A program made the translations under genes and the position numbers. Shown piece by piece: positions 5,872 to 11,124 of a stretch of DNA of 11,124 nucleotides. The stretch comes from an uncultured Bacillus sp. (GTDB lineage Bacteria; Bacillota; Bacilli; Bacillales_B; DSM-18226). The stretch lies in contig NZ_CAMLDX010000105.1 of the NCBI RefSeq assembly GCF_946478885.1, positions 1-11,124 on the forward strand, given 5' to 3'. The first letter of the stretch is position 1. Each line of letters opens with the position of its first letter. Under the pieces are notes generated by a model, which did not search any database, had not been told where the DNA came from, and was given only the letters and a program-made list of their open reading frames with translations.

Positions 5872-6915
5872 CTATACGATTTGTGGAATTTTATAGTTAA
5901 TGCCTTGTTCAACTTTTACTGGTAGACCAGATTCTAAAGATTTTTGTGCGGCAATGGCAACGCGCTGAGCTAATAGTACATCTTCGCCGCTACATACAAC
6001 AGGCTCATCATTTATTACAGAATGGGCAAAGAATTTTACTTCGTTAATATATGCTTGTGTATATCTAACTGTAAAAATAGGGAGTGGATTTTTTTGTTGA
6101 GTATGTTCTTTATTCATATACAATACAGTTGATTCAGAAACATTCTCAGCTCTTAGCACACCTTCAGAGCCAAACACTTCTACACGTTGATCATAGCCAT
6201 ATACAGCTTGACGGCTATTGTCGATTAGTGCATATCCGCCGTTTTCAAATTGTAAAATAACCGCTAATGTATCAACATCGTTTATTTCTTTTAATGTTGG
6301 GTCAAGCAATGTATTTCCTTTTACATAAACTTCCGTAATATTGCTGTCCATCATATATCTTGCCATGTCGAAGTCATGCATTGTGAAGTCCATTAATAAA
6401 CCACCAGACGTTTTGATAAATTCATGTGGTAATAGACCCGGATCGCGAGATGTAATTTTTACAATATGTGGTTCACCAATATTTCCTGCACGTACTTGTT
6501 CGTAGACATCTCTAAACTGTGGATCAAATCTTCTGTTGAATCCCATTTGTAATTTCACGTTGTTTTCTTTTACTGCGTTTAATGCTTCCATTGTTTCGTC
6601 TTCGGTTAAATCCATGCTTAAAGGTTTTTCACAGAAAATATGCTTGCCTGCTTTTGCTGCGTTGATTGTTACCTCAGCATGCATATTGGTTGAAGTAAAG
6701 ACGAAAACAGCTTCAACTTCCGAATTATTTAATAAATCCATATAATTTTTTGTTCTATTTTTTGTAACGCCTTTTTCATTTAGCCATTCATGTAAATTAT
6801 CAATAAAATAATCTGAAACTCCAACAATATTTATTTCTGGAATGGTCAATAAATTCTCTAAATGCATCTTCCCTACTCTTCCTAAACCAATTACAGCACA
6901 ATTTAACTTTCTCAT
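5872..6915 (-). CDS. iolG: Inositol 2-dehydrogenase IolG
   Basis: First enzyme of the pathway: oxidises myo-inositol to 2-keto-myo-inositol with NAD+. The protein has 347 residues, standard for the Gfo/Idh/MocA family. The nucleotide fold starts with G-L-G-R-V-G (10-15) and has D35 at the end of strand two, as in NAD-specific IolG. Catalytic residues are K97 (C-E-K-P), D176 and H180 (M-D-F-T-M-H-D). The stretch G-F-N-R-R-F-D-P and T-S-R-D-P is typical of the widespread IolG group that includes rhizobial enzymes, whereas the other two dehydrogenases here read G-F-M-R-R-Y-D. ATG 6915 is preceded by AAGGAGTG. It is the first full gene of the minus-strand operon, about 180 nt downstream of the predicted start of transcription. 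Codon composition is AT-rich compared with the distal pair at 2230-4763. Confidence 0.9.
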   Translation of the reverse strand: MRKLNCAVIGLGRVGKMHLENLLTIPEINIVGVSDYFIDNLHEWLNEKGVTKNRTKNYMDLLNNSEVEAVFVFTSTNMHAEVTINAAKAGKHIFCEKPLSMDLTEDETMEALNAVKENNVKLQMGFNRRFDPQFRDVYEQVRAGNIGEPHIVKITSRDPGLLPHEFIKTSGGLLMDFTMHDFDMARYMMDSNITEVYVKGNTLLDPTLKEINDVDTLAVILQFENGGYALIDNSRQAVYGYDQRVEVFGSEGVLRAENVSESTVLYMNKEHTQQKNPLPIFTVRYTQAYINEVKFFAHSVINDEPVVCSGEDVLLAQRVAIAAQKSLESGLPVKVEQGINYKIPQIV

Positions 6916-6929
6916 TAAGAAGTCACTCC

Positions 6930-6959
6930 TTATTTTTTAAGAATGAAATGATTTAACAT
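6930..6959 (-). other. Possible short leader ORF before iolG
   Basis: On the minus strand a nine-codon ORF (MLNHFILKK) ends with TAA that overlaps the first bases of the iolG ribosome binding site. A strong GGAGG at 6977-6981 lies 17 nt upstream, too far for efficient use. It may be a coupled leader peptide, or the ribosome site may be left over from a lost gene. Confidence 0.2.
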
Positions 6960-7004
6960 GCTATAAAGAAATAGTTCCTCCTTTTATTTACTGGTTTTCA
7001 GCTA

Positions 7005-7068
7005 CTATTTTGGTATATTTGTGTGATCTTTTGAGACATTGGTGAATATTGAAATTTTACCAAAATAG
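7005..7068. promoter_or_regulatory. Spaced inverted repeat in the iolG leader
   Basis: CTATTTTGGTA (7005-7015) and TACCAAAATAG (7058-7068) are exact reverse complements, centres 53 bp apart, about five helical turns. Both lie downstream of the predicted minus promoter. They could be paired operator half-sites on one face of the helix. Each contains ACCAAAATA, 9 of 11 to the IolR-type 11-mer. RNA pairing over a 42-nt loop is the alternative. Confidence 0.45.
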
Positions 7069-7099
7069 ATTGTGAAGTTTTGAACTTTTAACGATTTTT

Positions 7100-7128
7100 A
7101 TTATAAGTTTTAAGATTATCACTTACAA
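7100..7128 (-). promoter_or_regulatory. Sigma-A promoter of the minus-strand iolG-iolE operon
   Basis: On the minus strand TTGTAA (7123-7128), a 17-nt spacer and a perfect TATAAT (7100-7105) form a good vegetative promoter. Transcription would begin near 7093 and give a leader of about 178 nt before iolG. No other candidate in the spacer reaches this match on that strand. Confidence 0.65.
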
Positions 7129-7169
7129 TAGTTTTTAAATTTGTTAATATTTTTGTAACAATTTGAGTA

Positions 7170-7180
7170 ACTTTTGATTA
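7170..7180 (-). promoter_or_regulatory. Single IolR-like 11-mer upstream of the iolG promoter
   Basis: Minus-strand TAATCAAAAGT matches the consensus WRAYCAADARD reported for the B. subtilis IolR repressor in all 11 positions. It is about 40 bp upstream of the -35 box. The adjoining 11-mer on the same strand matches only 8 of 11. In such AT-rich DNA a single match may be chance. Confidence 0.4.
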
Positions 7181-7273
7181 ATTATAAGATATAAATAAAA
7201 ATAGAAGGGTTTAGATAAAACTTTTTTTAAAAGAAGAGAATAATTTTTATCCTTATTTTCTTATTTAAAATGA

Positions 7274-7302
7274 TTGACTGTAAGCGTTTTTCGTAATATT
7301 AT
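7274..7302 (+). promoter_or_regulatory. Sigma-A promoter of the plus-strand iolT operon
   Basis: TTGACT (7274-7279), exactly 17 nt, then TATTAT (7297-7302): each hexamer has one mismatch to consensus. Transcription would start near 7309, about 248 nt before iolT. The cre-like box lies in the spacer and the IolR-like repeats begin right after the -10 box, an arrangement suited to repression. Confidence 0.75.
7279..7292 (+). promoter_or_regulatory. CcpA cre-like box overlapping the iolT promoter
   Basis: TGTAAGCGTTTTTC agrees with TGWAARCGYTWNCA in 12 of 14 positions, missing only the final CA. It fills the spacer between -35 and -10, so bound CcpA would block RNA polymerase when preferred sugars are present. 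Confidence 0.6.
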
Positions 7303-7303
7303 G

Positions 7304-7352
7304 TAATCATACATAACCAATAGTTAATCAAAAAAATAGTAACTTATGGTTA
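7304..7352 (+). promoter_or_regulatory. IolR-type operator: tandem 11-mers just downstream of the iolT promoter
   Basis: TAACCAATAGT (7314-7324) and TAATCAAAAAA (7325-7335) lie end to end and both match WRAYCAADARD perfectly; tandem 11-mers of this form are the known IolR operator design in B. subtilis. A 9-of-11 match starts at 7304, and on the other strand TAACCATAAGT (7342-7352) matches 10 of 11, making an imperfect 13-bp inverted repeat with 7314-7326. The position, over the expected start of transcription, fits a repressor. No iolR gene is in the window, and the consensus is quoted from memory. Confidence 0.65.
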
Positions 7353-7395
7353 GTTTTGCGATAAAAAACTTAAAAAAGGAGGAAATATCCAAAAT

Positions 7396-7527
7396 ATGAT
7401 TATGAAAATCAAAGGAACCTAACAAATATTTAACAAACATGTTATTGTAATTGGAGTAATTGATTTAACGAAATCGGACACAACGACTTTTGATGCAAAT
7501 GAAATGAAATGGTTAATTAGTAATTAA
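7396..7527 (+). pseudogene. Leader ORF or small decayed gene before iolT
   Basis: A strong ribosome binding site (GGAGG, 7378-7382) precedes ATG 7396, which begins MIMKIKGT and then TAA (7420-7422). The same frame continues open for 34 more codons with protein-like content (HVIVIGVIDLTKSD and TTTFDANEMKWLISN) up to TAA 7525-7527. Either an eight-residue leader peptide is made, or a small gene was interrupted by one stop codon. I recognise no family, and the 13-nt spacing from GGAGG to ATG is rather long. It is inside the iolT leader transcript. Confidence 0.3.
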
Positions 7528-7556
7528 AAACATTAAGATCCCTAGGAGGGGAAAAA

Positions 7557-8996
7557 ATGCGTCTTCAGCCGACAAAGAAACAAAGGAATCACAAGAGCTA
7601 TTTGCAGGTTATTATGATTTCAGCGACATTTGGGGGGCTTCTATTTGGGTATGATACAGGCGTTATCAATGGATCCCTACCTTTTATGGCAAGGCCCGAT
7701 CAACTAAATCTCACATCGGTAACAGAAGGAATTGTTACGAGTTCCTTATTGTTTGGAGCAGCATTCGGGGCCTTTTTTGGAGGCCGGTTAGCTGATCGTT
7801 ATGGACGTCGTAAAACGATTCTAAATCTTTCGGTATTATTCCTAGTGGCGACATTGGGGAAGACTTTAGCTCCAGATGTTATGGTCATGGTTATTTCCCG
7901 CTTTTTGTTAGGATTAGCTGTTGGAGGGGCATCGTCAATAGTGCCTACCTTTTTAGCAGAAATGGCTCCTGCGGAGAAAAGGGGACGTATGGTTACCCAG
8001 AACGAGCTTATGATTACGGGTGGTCAACTATTGGCTTATGTTTTTAACGCTATTCTTGGCGTTACAATGGGAGAAGTTGGTCATGTTTGGCGGTATATGA
8101 ATATCATTTGTGCAATTCCAGCTATCATGTTATTTGTTGGAATGTTAATTGTTCCGGAAAGTCCACGTTGGTTAGCTTCAAAGGGAAGAAATAATGAGGC
8201 ATTAGATGTATTTAAACAAATTCGTGATGAGAAAAGAGCTTTAGTAGAATATAAAGATATATTGGGAGCTGTGGAAAAGGACAACGAGCTTGAAAAAGCA
8301 TCAATTAAAGATTTTTCTGCTCCATGGTTAAAACGTATTTTATTGATTGGTATTGGTGTTGCCATTGTCAATCAAATTACTGGTGTTAACTCTATTATGT
8401 ATTATGGAACTCAAATCCTTCAAGAATCCGGCTTTGGCACACAGGCTTCGTTAATTGCAAACATTGCCAACGGATTGATTTCAGTGATAGCTGTGTGTTT
8501 CGGTATATGGATGGTTGGAAAGGTGAATCGTCGTCCAATGTTGATGATTGGTCTTACTGGAACTTCAACTGCGCTTCTTCTTATTGCAATATTTTCAAAT
8601 GTACTTAAAGGGACAGAAACCTTACCATTTGTTGTGCTTTCTTTGACTGTTATGTTTCTTGCCTTCATGCAAGCGTGTGTGGGACCTGTGACATGGTTAG
8701 TTGTTGCAGAAATATTTCCGCAAAGATTAAGAGGACTTGGTACAGGTATCAGTGTTTTCTTCTTATGGATTGTAAATAGTATTATTGGTTTTTCATTCCC
8801 GGTATTATTAAGCTCAATTGGTTTATCAGCAACGTTTTATGTTTTCGTTGGGCTAGGAGTGTTGGCAATTGGGTTTGTATATAAATTTATGCCAGAAACA
8901 AATGGACGCTCGCTTGAGGAAATAGAACAGGAATTTCGTTCAAAATATAGCAAAGAAAGTAGTATGAACATTTCCACAATAGAAAAAGCTCAATAA
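7557..8996 (+). CDS. iolT: myo-Inositol:proton symporter IolT
   Basis: The main inositol uptake permease, 479 residues, 12 predicted membrane helices, sugar-porter branch of the MFS. Motifs in order: G-G-L-L-F-G-Y-D-T-G (26-35) with the coupling Asp D33, A-D-R-Y-G-R-R-K (79-86), P-E-S-P-R-W (200-205), N-Q-I-T-G-V-N-S-I-M-Y-Y (272-283), P-E-T-N-G-R-S-L-E-E from 446. The protein resembles B. subtilis IolT from end to end, including RGRMVTQNELMI and WRRxLLIGIG-type stretches. N272 replaces the first Gln of the usual Q-Q pair in helix 7. ATG 7557 follows AGGAGGG by 6 nt. It is the first full gene after the plus-strand promoter, with cre-like and IolR-like sites, so induction by inositol and repression by glucose are expected. 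The next gene is 418 nt away. Confidence 0.92.
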   Translation: MRLQPTKKQRNHKSYLQVIMISATFGGLLFGYDTGVINGSLPFMARPDQLNLTSVTEGIVTSSLLFGAAFGAFFGGRLADRYGRRKTILNLSVLFLVATLGKTLAPDVMVMVISRFLLGLAVGGASSIVPTFLAEMAPAEKRGRMVTQNELMITGGQLLAYVFNAILGVTMGEVGHVWRYMNIICAIPAIMLFVGMLIVPESPRWLASKGRNNEALDVFKQIRDEKRALVEYKDILGAVEKDNELEKASIKDFSAPWLKRILLIGIGVAIVNQITGVNSIMYYGTQILQESGFGTQASLIANIANGLISVIAVCFGIWMVGKVNRRPMLMIGLTGTSTALLLIAIFSNVLKGTETLPFVVLSLTVMFLAFMQACVGPVTWLVVAEIFPQRLRGLGTGISVFFLWIVNSIIGFSFPVLLSSIGLSATFYVFVGLGVLAIGFVYKFMPETNGRSLEEIEQEFRSKYSKESSMNISTIEKAQ

Positions 8997-9186
8997 GAAT
9001 AACAAATAGGTTTCATGTCTACATTTTACCTTAAAGCAGAGACCATTATTGCTGTTTTAAATGGATCAGATAAAACATTTTGATGAATAAGCAACAATGC
9101 TTTTGGAAGGGATTCTTCTATCGACTGCTTTATTGTATAAGAGTATTTTGTGAAAAAAATACTATATTATTCAATCATCTAACAAA

Positions 9187-9209
9187 ACTATCAATAGTTA
9201 TCCAAATTA
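9187..9209 (+). promoter_or_regulatory. Operator-like segment resembling the iolT operator
   Basis: This stretch agrees in 16 of 23 positions with 7313-7335, sharing the core CAATAGTTA and a following CAAA at the same 11-bp spacing. Around its core AACTAT-CA-ATAGTT is a perfect palindrome (9186-9199). Matches to WRAYCAADARD are 9 and 8 of 11, weaker than in the divergon spacer. Confidence 0.35.
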
Positions 9210-9376
9210 TGATAAAAATGTTAATGAATTTAATACCTATTGTAAGTGATAGTCTTAAAAATTATAATAAAACCATTAAAAAAAGGTTCAACACTTCGCA
9301 AATATTTTAGTAGAATGTAACACATCATCTACTAATCTCTTAAGATTATCAAAAAATACTTTAATAATAATGTGAA

Positions 9377-9390
9377 TGAAAACGCTTAAT
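9377..9390 (+). promoter_or_regulatory. cre-like box before the third dehydrogenase
   Basis: TGAAAACGCTTAAT agrees with TGWAARCGYTWNCA in 12 of 14 positions (final CA is AT). It ends 9 nt before the ribosome binding site, so CcpA bound here would act as a roadblock to transcription into the dehydrogenase and second iolE. Confidence 0.5.
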
Positions 9391-9414
9391 TATTACACCA
9401 GGAGGAAATGGACA

Positions 9415-10452
9415 ATGAATAATGTTAGAGTAGGAATTGTTGGATTAGGAAGATTGGGTAAAGTCCATGCTACAAATATTGCAAAGTATACTCCAGGAGC
9501 AGAACTTTATGCCGCCTGCAGTTTTGTAGATGAAGAGTTAGAATTTGCTAAAAATGAGTTAGGTGTAAAAGCAGCCTATAAAACATTTGAAGAAATGGTG
9601 GAGAATTCAAATCTTGATGCTGTATGCATTGTATCACCTTCAGGATTTCACCCATCTCAAATTCGTCTAGCGATGGAAAAAGGGTTGCATGTATTCAGTG
9701 AAAAGCCAATTGGATTAGATGTTGCTGATATTGAGAAAACAATTGAAGTGATTAATGCTTATCCTGATCAGATTTTCCAGCTTGGATTTATGAGACGTTA
9801 TGATGAGTCATATCAATATGCAAAAAAAATGGTGGATGAGGGAAAATTAGGCGAACTTACGGTTGTCCGTTGTTACGGAATTGATCCGAGTTCTGGATTA
9901 GAAAGTTTTGTGAAATTTGCCGGAGCAAGTAACAGCGGCGGCTTATTTGCAGATATGTCTATTCATGATATTGACCTAGTTCGATGGTTTACAAAAAAAG
10001 AAATAAGTCGTGTTTGGGCAATGGGAAAAAATGCTGCCTATCCTGAATTGGATAAAGTGAATGAATTAGAAACAGGAGCAGCAATGATGCAACTAGAAGA
10101 TCAGACTATGGCGATTCTTGTTGCTGGTCGAAATGCTACCCATGGGTACCATGTAGAAACTGAACTGATTGGAACGAAAGGGATGCTGCGAATTGCTGCT
10201 GCACCTGAAAAGAATTTAGTGACTGTTTTTGATGAAAATGGTGTAGTAAGACCAACATCACAAAATTTCCCTGAACGTTTCAGACAGGCTTTTATAAATG
10301 AAATGAATGAGTTTATTGCTTGTATTAAAGAAAAACGGCAACCAGAAGTTGGTGCTTTTGATGGCTTACAAAGTACTAAAGTAGCAATCGCTTGTCAGCA
10401 ATCTGTTGATACTAAACAAATTGTTGATCTTGACGTGAAAGTGATGGCTTAA
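9415..10452 (+). CDS. Gfo/Idh/MocA oxidoreductase, probable inositol dehydrogenase (plus-arm paralogue)
   Basis: A 345-residue NAD(P)-dependent dehydrogenase, likely acting on an inositol isomer in the cytosol. Landmarks: G-L-G-R-L-G (10-15), K97 in S-E-K-P (Ser where most have Cys), G-F-M-R-R-Y-D (124-130), D180 and H184 in the stretch ADMSIHDIDL. The residue after strand two, which sets the cofactor, is S36, not Asp. It is plainly the sister of the minus-strand gene at 2230-3252 and more distant from iolG at 5872. ATG 9415 is chosen because AGGAGG at 9400-9405 lies 9 nt upstream; the ATG at 9376 would add 13 residues and overlap the cre-like box. The stop is 14 nt before the second iolE, so the two are co-transcribed and the product probably feeds IolE. 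It could be a scyllo-inositol (IolX-like) enzyme; not provable here. Confidence 0.87.
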   Translation: MNNVRVGIVGLGRLGKVHATNIAKYTPGAELYAACSFVDEELEFAKNELGVKAAYKTFEEMVENSNLDAVCIVSPSGFHPSQIRLAMEKGLHVFSEKPIGLDVADIEKTIEVINAYPDQIFQLGFMRRYDESYQYAKKMVDEGKLGELTVVRCYGIDPSSGLESFVKFAGASNSGGLFADMSIHDIDLVRWFTKKEISRVWAMGKNAAYPELDKVNELETGAAMMQLEDQTMAILVAGRNATHGYHVETELIGTKGMLRIAAAPEKNLVTVFDENGVVRPTSQNFPERFRQAFINEMNEFIACIKEKRQPEVGAFDGLQSTKVAIACQQSVDTKQIVDLDVKVMA

Positions 10453-10466
10453 TGGAGGAGTCCAAT

Positions 10467-11124
10467 ATGAAAACTGTTGAAAAAATTAAATTTGCATGTG
10501 CTCCTATCGCGTGGACAAATGACGATATGCCAGAGTTAGGCAAAGAAAATACATTTGAACAATGTATTAGTGAAATGGCCTTGGCTGGCTATACAGGTAC
10601 GGAAATTGGCAATAAATATCCAAAAGATCCTGAAGTGTTAACATCCTATCTGGAACCACGCGGCTTAAGCGTTGCGAGCGCATGGTTCAGCTCGTTTTTA
10701 ACCACCAAACCTTTTGCAGAAACAAAAGATGCATTTATTCAACATCGTGATTTCCTGCATGCGATGGGTACAAAAGTAATCGTGGTATCTGAACAAGGTC
10801 ACAGCATTCAAGGTCAAATGAATACCCCTGTATTTACAGAAAAACCCGTCTTTACAGATTCAGAGTGGGACGTATTCATTAAAGGTTTAGAGGCATTAGG
10901 TGAATTAGCACACGAAAAAGGAATGGAAATTGTCTACCATCACCATATGGGTACAGGTGTTCAAACGACCGAAGAAATTGATCGTTTAATGAATCATACC
11001 GATCCAACTAAAGTCTCATTATTATTTGACACAGGGCATCTTGTATTTTCCGGTGAAGATCCTTTAACGATTTTTGATAAATATCAATCTCGGATCAAAC
11101 ATATCCATTTTAAGGATATTCGCG
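10467..11124 (+). CDS. iolE: Inosose dehydratase IolE, plus-arm copy (partial, runs off the window)
   Basis: 219 codons of a second inosose dehydratase. ATG 10467 follows GGAGGAG (10454-10460) and lies 14 nt after the preceding dehydrogenase. The N-terminus (MKTVEKIKFACAPIAW) differs from that of the minus-strand copy (MNAKISLGIAPIAW), but from T-N-D-D-M-P onward the proteins are almost the same; substitutions are one Leu/Val, one Asn/Thr and then a cluster at LTIFDKYQSR near the right edge. H-H-H-M-G-T-G and F-D-T-G-H are intact, so the copy looks functional as far as it is seen. The missing C-terminal part would carry the last metal-ligand motif (V-V-E-A-E-Q-D-P). A large central block is identical in DNA to the other copy, which points to recent sequence exchange. 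Confidence 0.92.
   Translation, partial: MKTVEKIKFACAPIAWTNDDMPELGKENTFEQCISEMALAGYTGTEIGNKYPKDPEVLTSYLEPRGLSVASAWFSSFLTTKPFAETKDAFIQHRDFLHAMGTKVIVVSEQGHSIQGQMNTPVFTEKPVFTDSEWDVFIKGLEALGELAHEKGMEIVYHHHMGTGVQTTEEIDRLMNHTDPTKVSLLFDTGHLVFSGEDPLTIFDKYQSRIKHIHFKDIR
10524..10871 (+). repeat. 348-bp perfect inverted duplication inside iolE (right copy)
   Basis: Identical to the reverse complement of 5428-5775. To the right, 10872-11066 has eight differences in 195 bases; from 11067 to the window end about 16 of 58 bases differ. To the left the sequences part within a few codons and the upstream regions share nothing. Confidence 0.95.

Larger units (their letters stand above)
8997..9414 (+). other. 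418-nt spacer between iolT and the third dehydrogenase
   Basis: It holds a very weak hairpin after iolT (AAAGCAG/CTGTTTT around 9034-9058), an operator-like segment at 9187-9209 and a cre-like box at 9377-9390. I see no convincing promoter. An open frame at 9080-9310 lacks a ribosome binding site and looks like chance coding. Confidence 0.45.

Noticed and set aside
9034..9058. Hairpin after iolT as a terminator
   Set aside because: Only seven pairs with a wobble and a short T-run; too weak to call.
9080..9310. Open frame of 76 codons between iolT and the third dehydrogenase
   Set aside because: No usable ribosome binding site; composition is that of AT-rich spacer; regulatory-looking sites lie inside it.
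9376..9414. Upstream ATG for the plus-arm dehydrogenase
   Set aside because: The 13 extra residues are not part of the family fold and the AGGAGG at 9400-9405 serves the ATG at 9415.
1..11124. CRISPR array, tRNA, rRNA or phage attachment site
   Set aside because: No regularly spaced repeats, cloverleaf, rRNA-like or attachment-type direct repeats were seen on reading.

Overview
The window looks like chromosome from a low-GC Gram-positive rod of the Bacillaceae. The grounds are strong AGGAGG-type ribosome binding sites, sigma-A promoters with 17-nt spacers, CcpA cre-like boxes, and proteins that read closest to Bacillus YvgN, IolT and IolE. The species cannot be named from this sequence. The theme is inositol catabolism next to a graveyard of redox genes.

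Left region (1-2229): an intact aldo/keto reductase (93-935) is followed by about 200 nt with nothing recognisable and then a 120-nt nested palindromic element (1141-1260). Next come four gene fragments: the 5' end of an Old Yellow Enzyme gene, fused at about 1473 to the last 17 codons of a second aldo/keto reductase; the 5' end of a short-chain dehydrogenase; and, abutting that, the 5' end of an IS256-family transposase on the minus strand. Repeated deletion is the simplest explanation.

Central and right region (2230-11124): an inositol divergon. From the spacer 6916-7556 the minus strand reads iolG, iolE, then (after a 19-bp perfect palindrome) a sugar-porter transporter and a second Gfo/Idh/MocA dehydrogenase. 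The plus strand reads iolT, a third Gfo/Idh/MocA dehydrogenase and a second iolE that runs off the window. Each arm therefore has a permease, at least one dehydrogenase and an inosose dehydratase. Together these would import inositol stereoisomers, oxidise them to inosose and dehydrate the inosose. The later steps (IolD, IolB, IolC, IolJ, IolA) and any IolR regulator are not in the window.

The spacer contains a clear promoter for each direction. A cre-like box lies inside the plus promoter, followed by tandem 11-mers matching the Bacillus subtilis IolR operator consensus. This suggests substrate induction plus catabolite repression.

The most notable observation is that the two iolE genes, in inverted orientation about 4.7 kb apart, are identical over 348 bp. 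They diverge sharply at both ends and have unrelated upstream sequences, which points to gene conversion. The permeases also differ: the minus-arm permease has Asn where proton-coupled sugar porters have Asp in the first membrane helix. No wholly new system was found; the interest lies in the duplicated, mosaic architecture.
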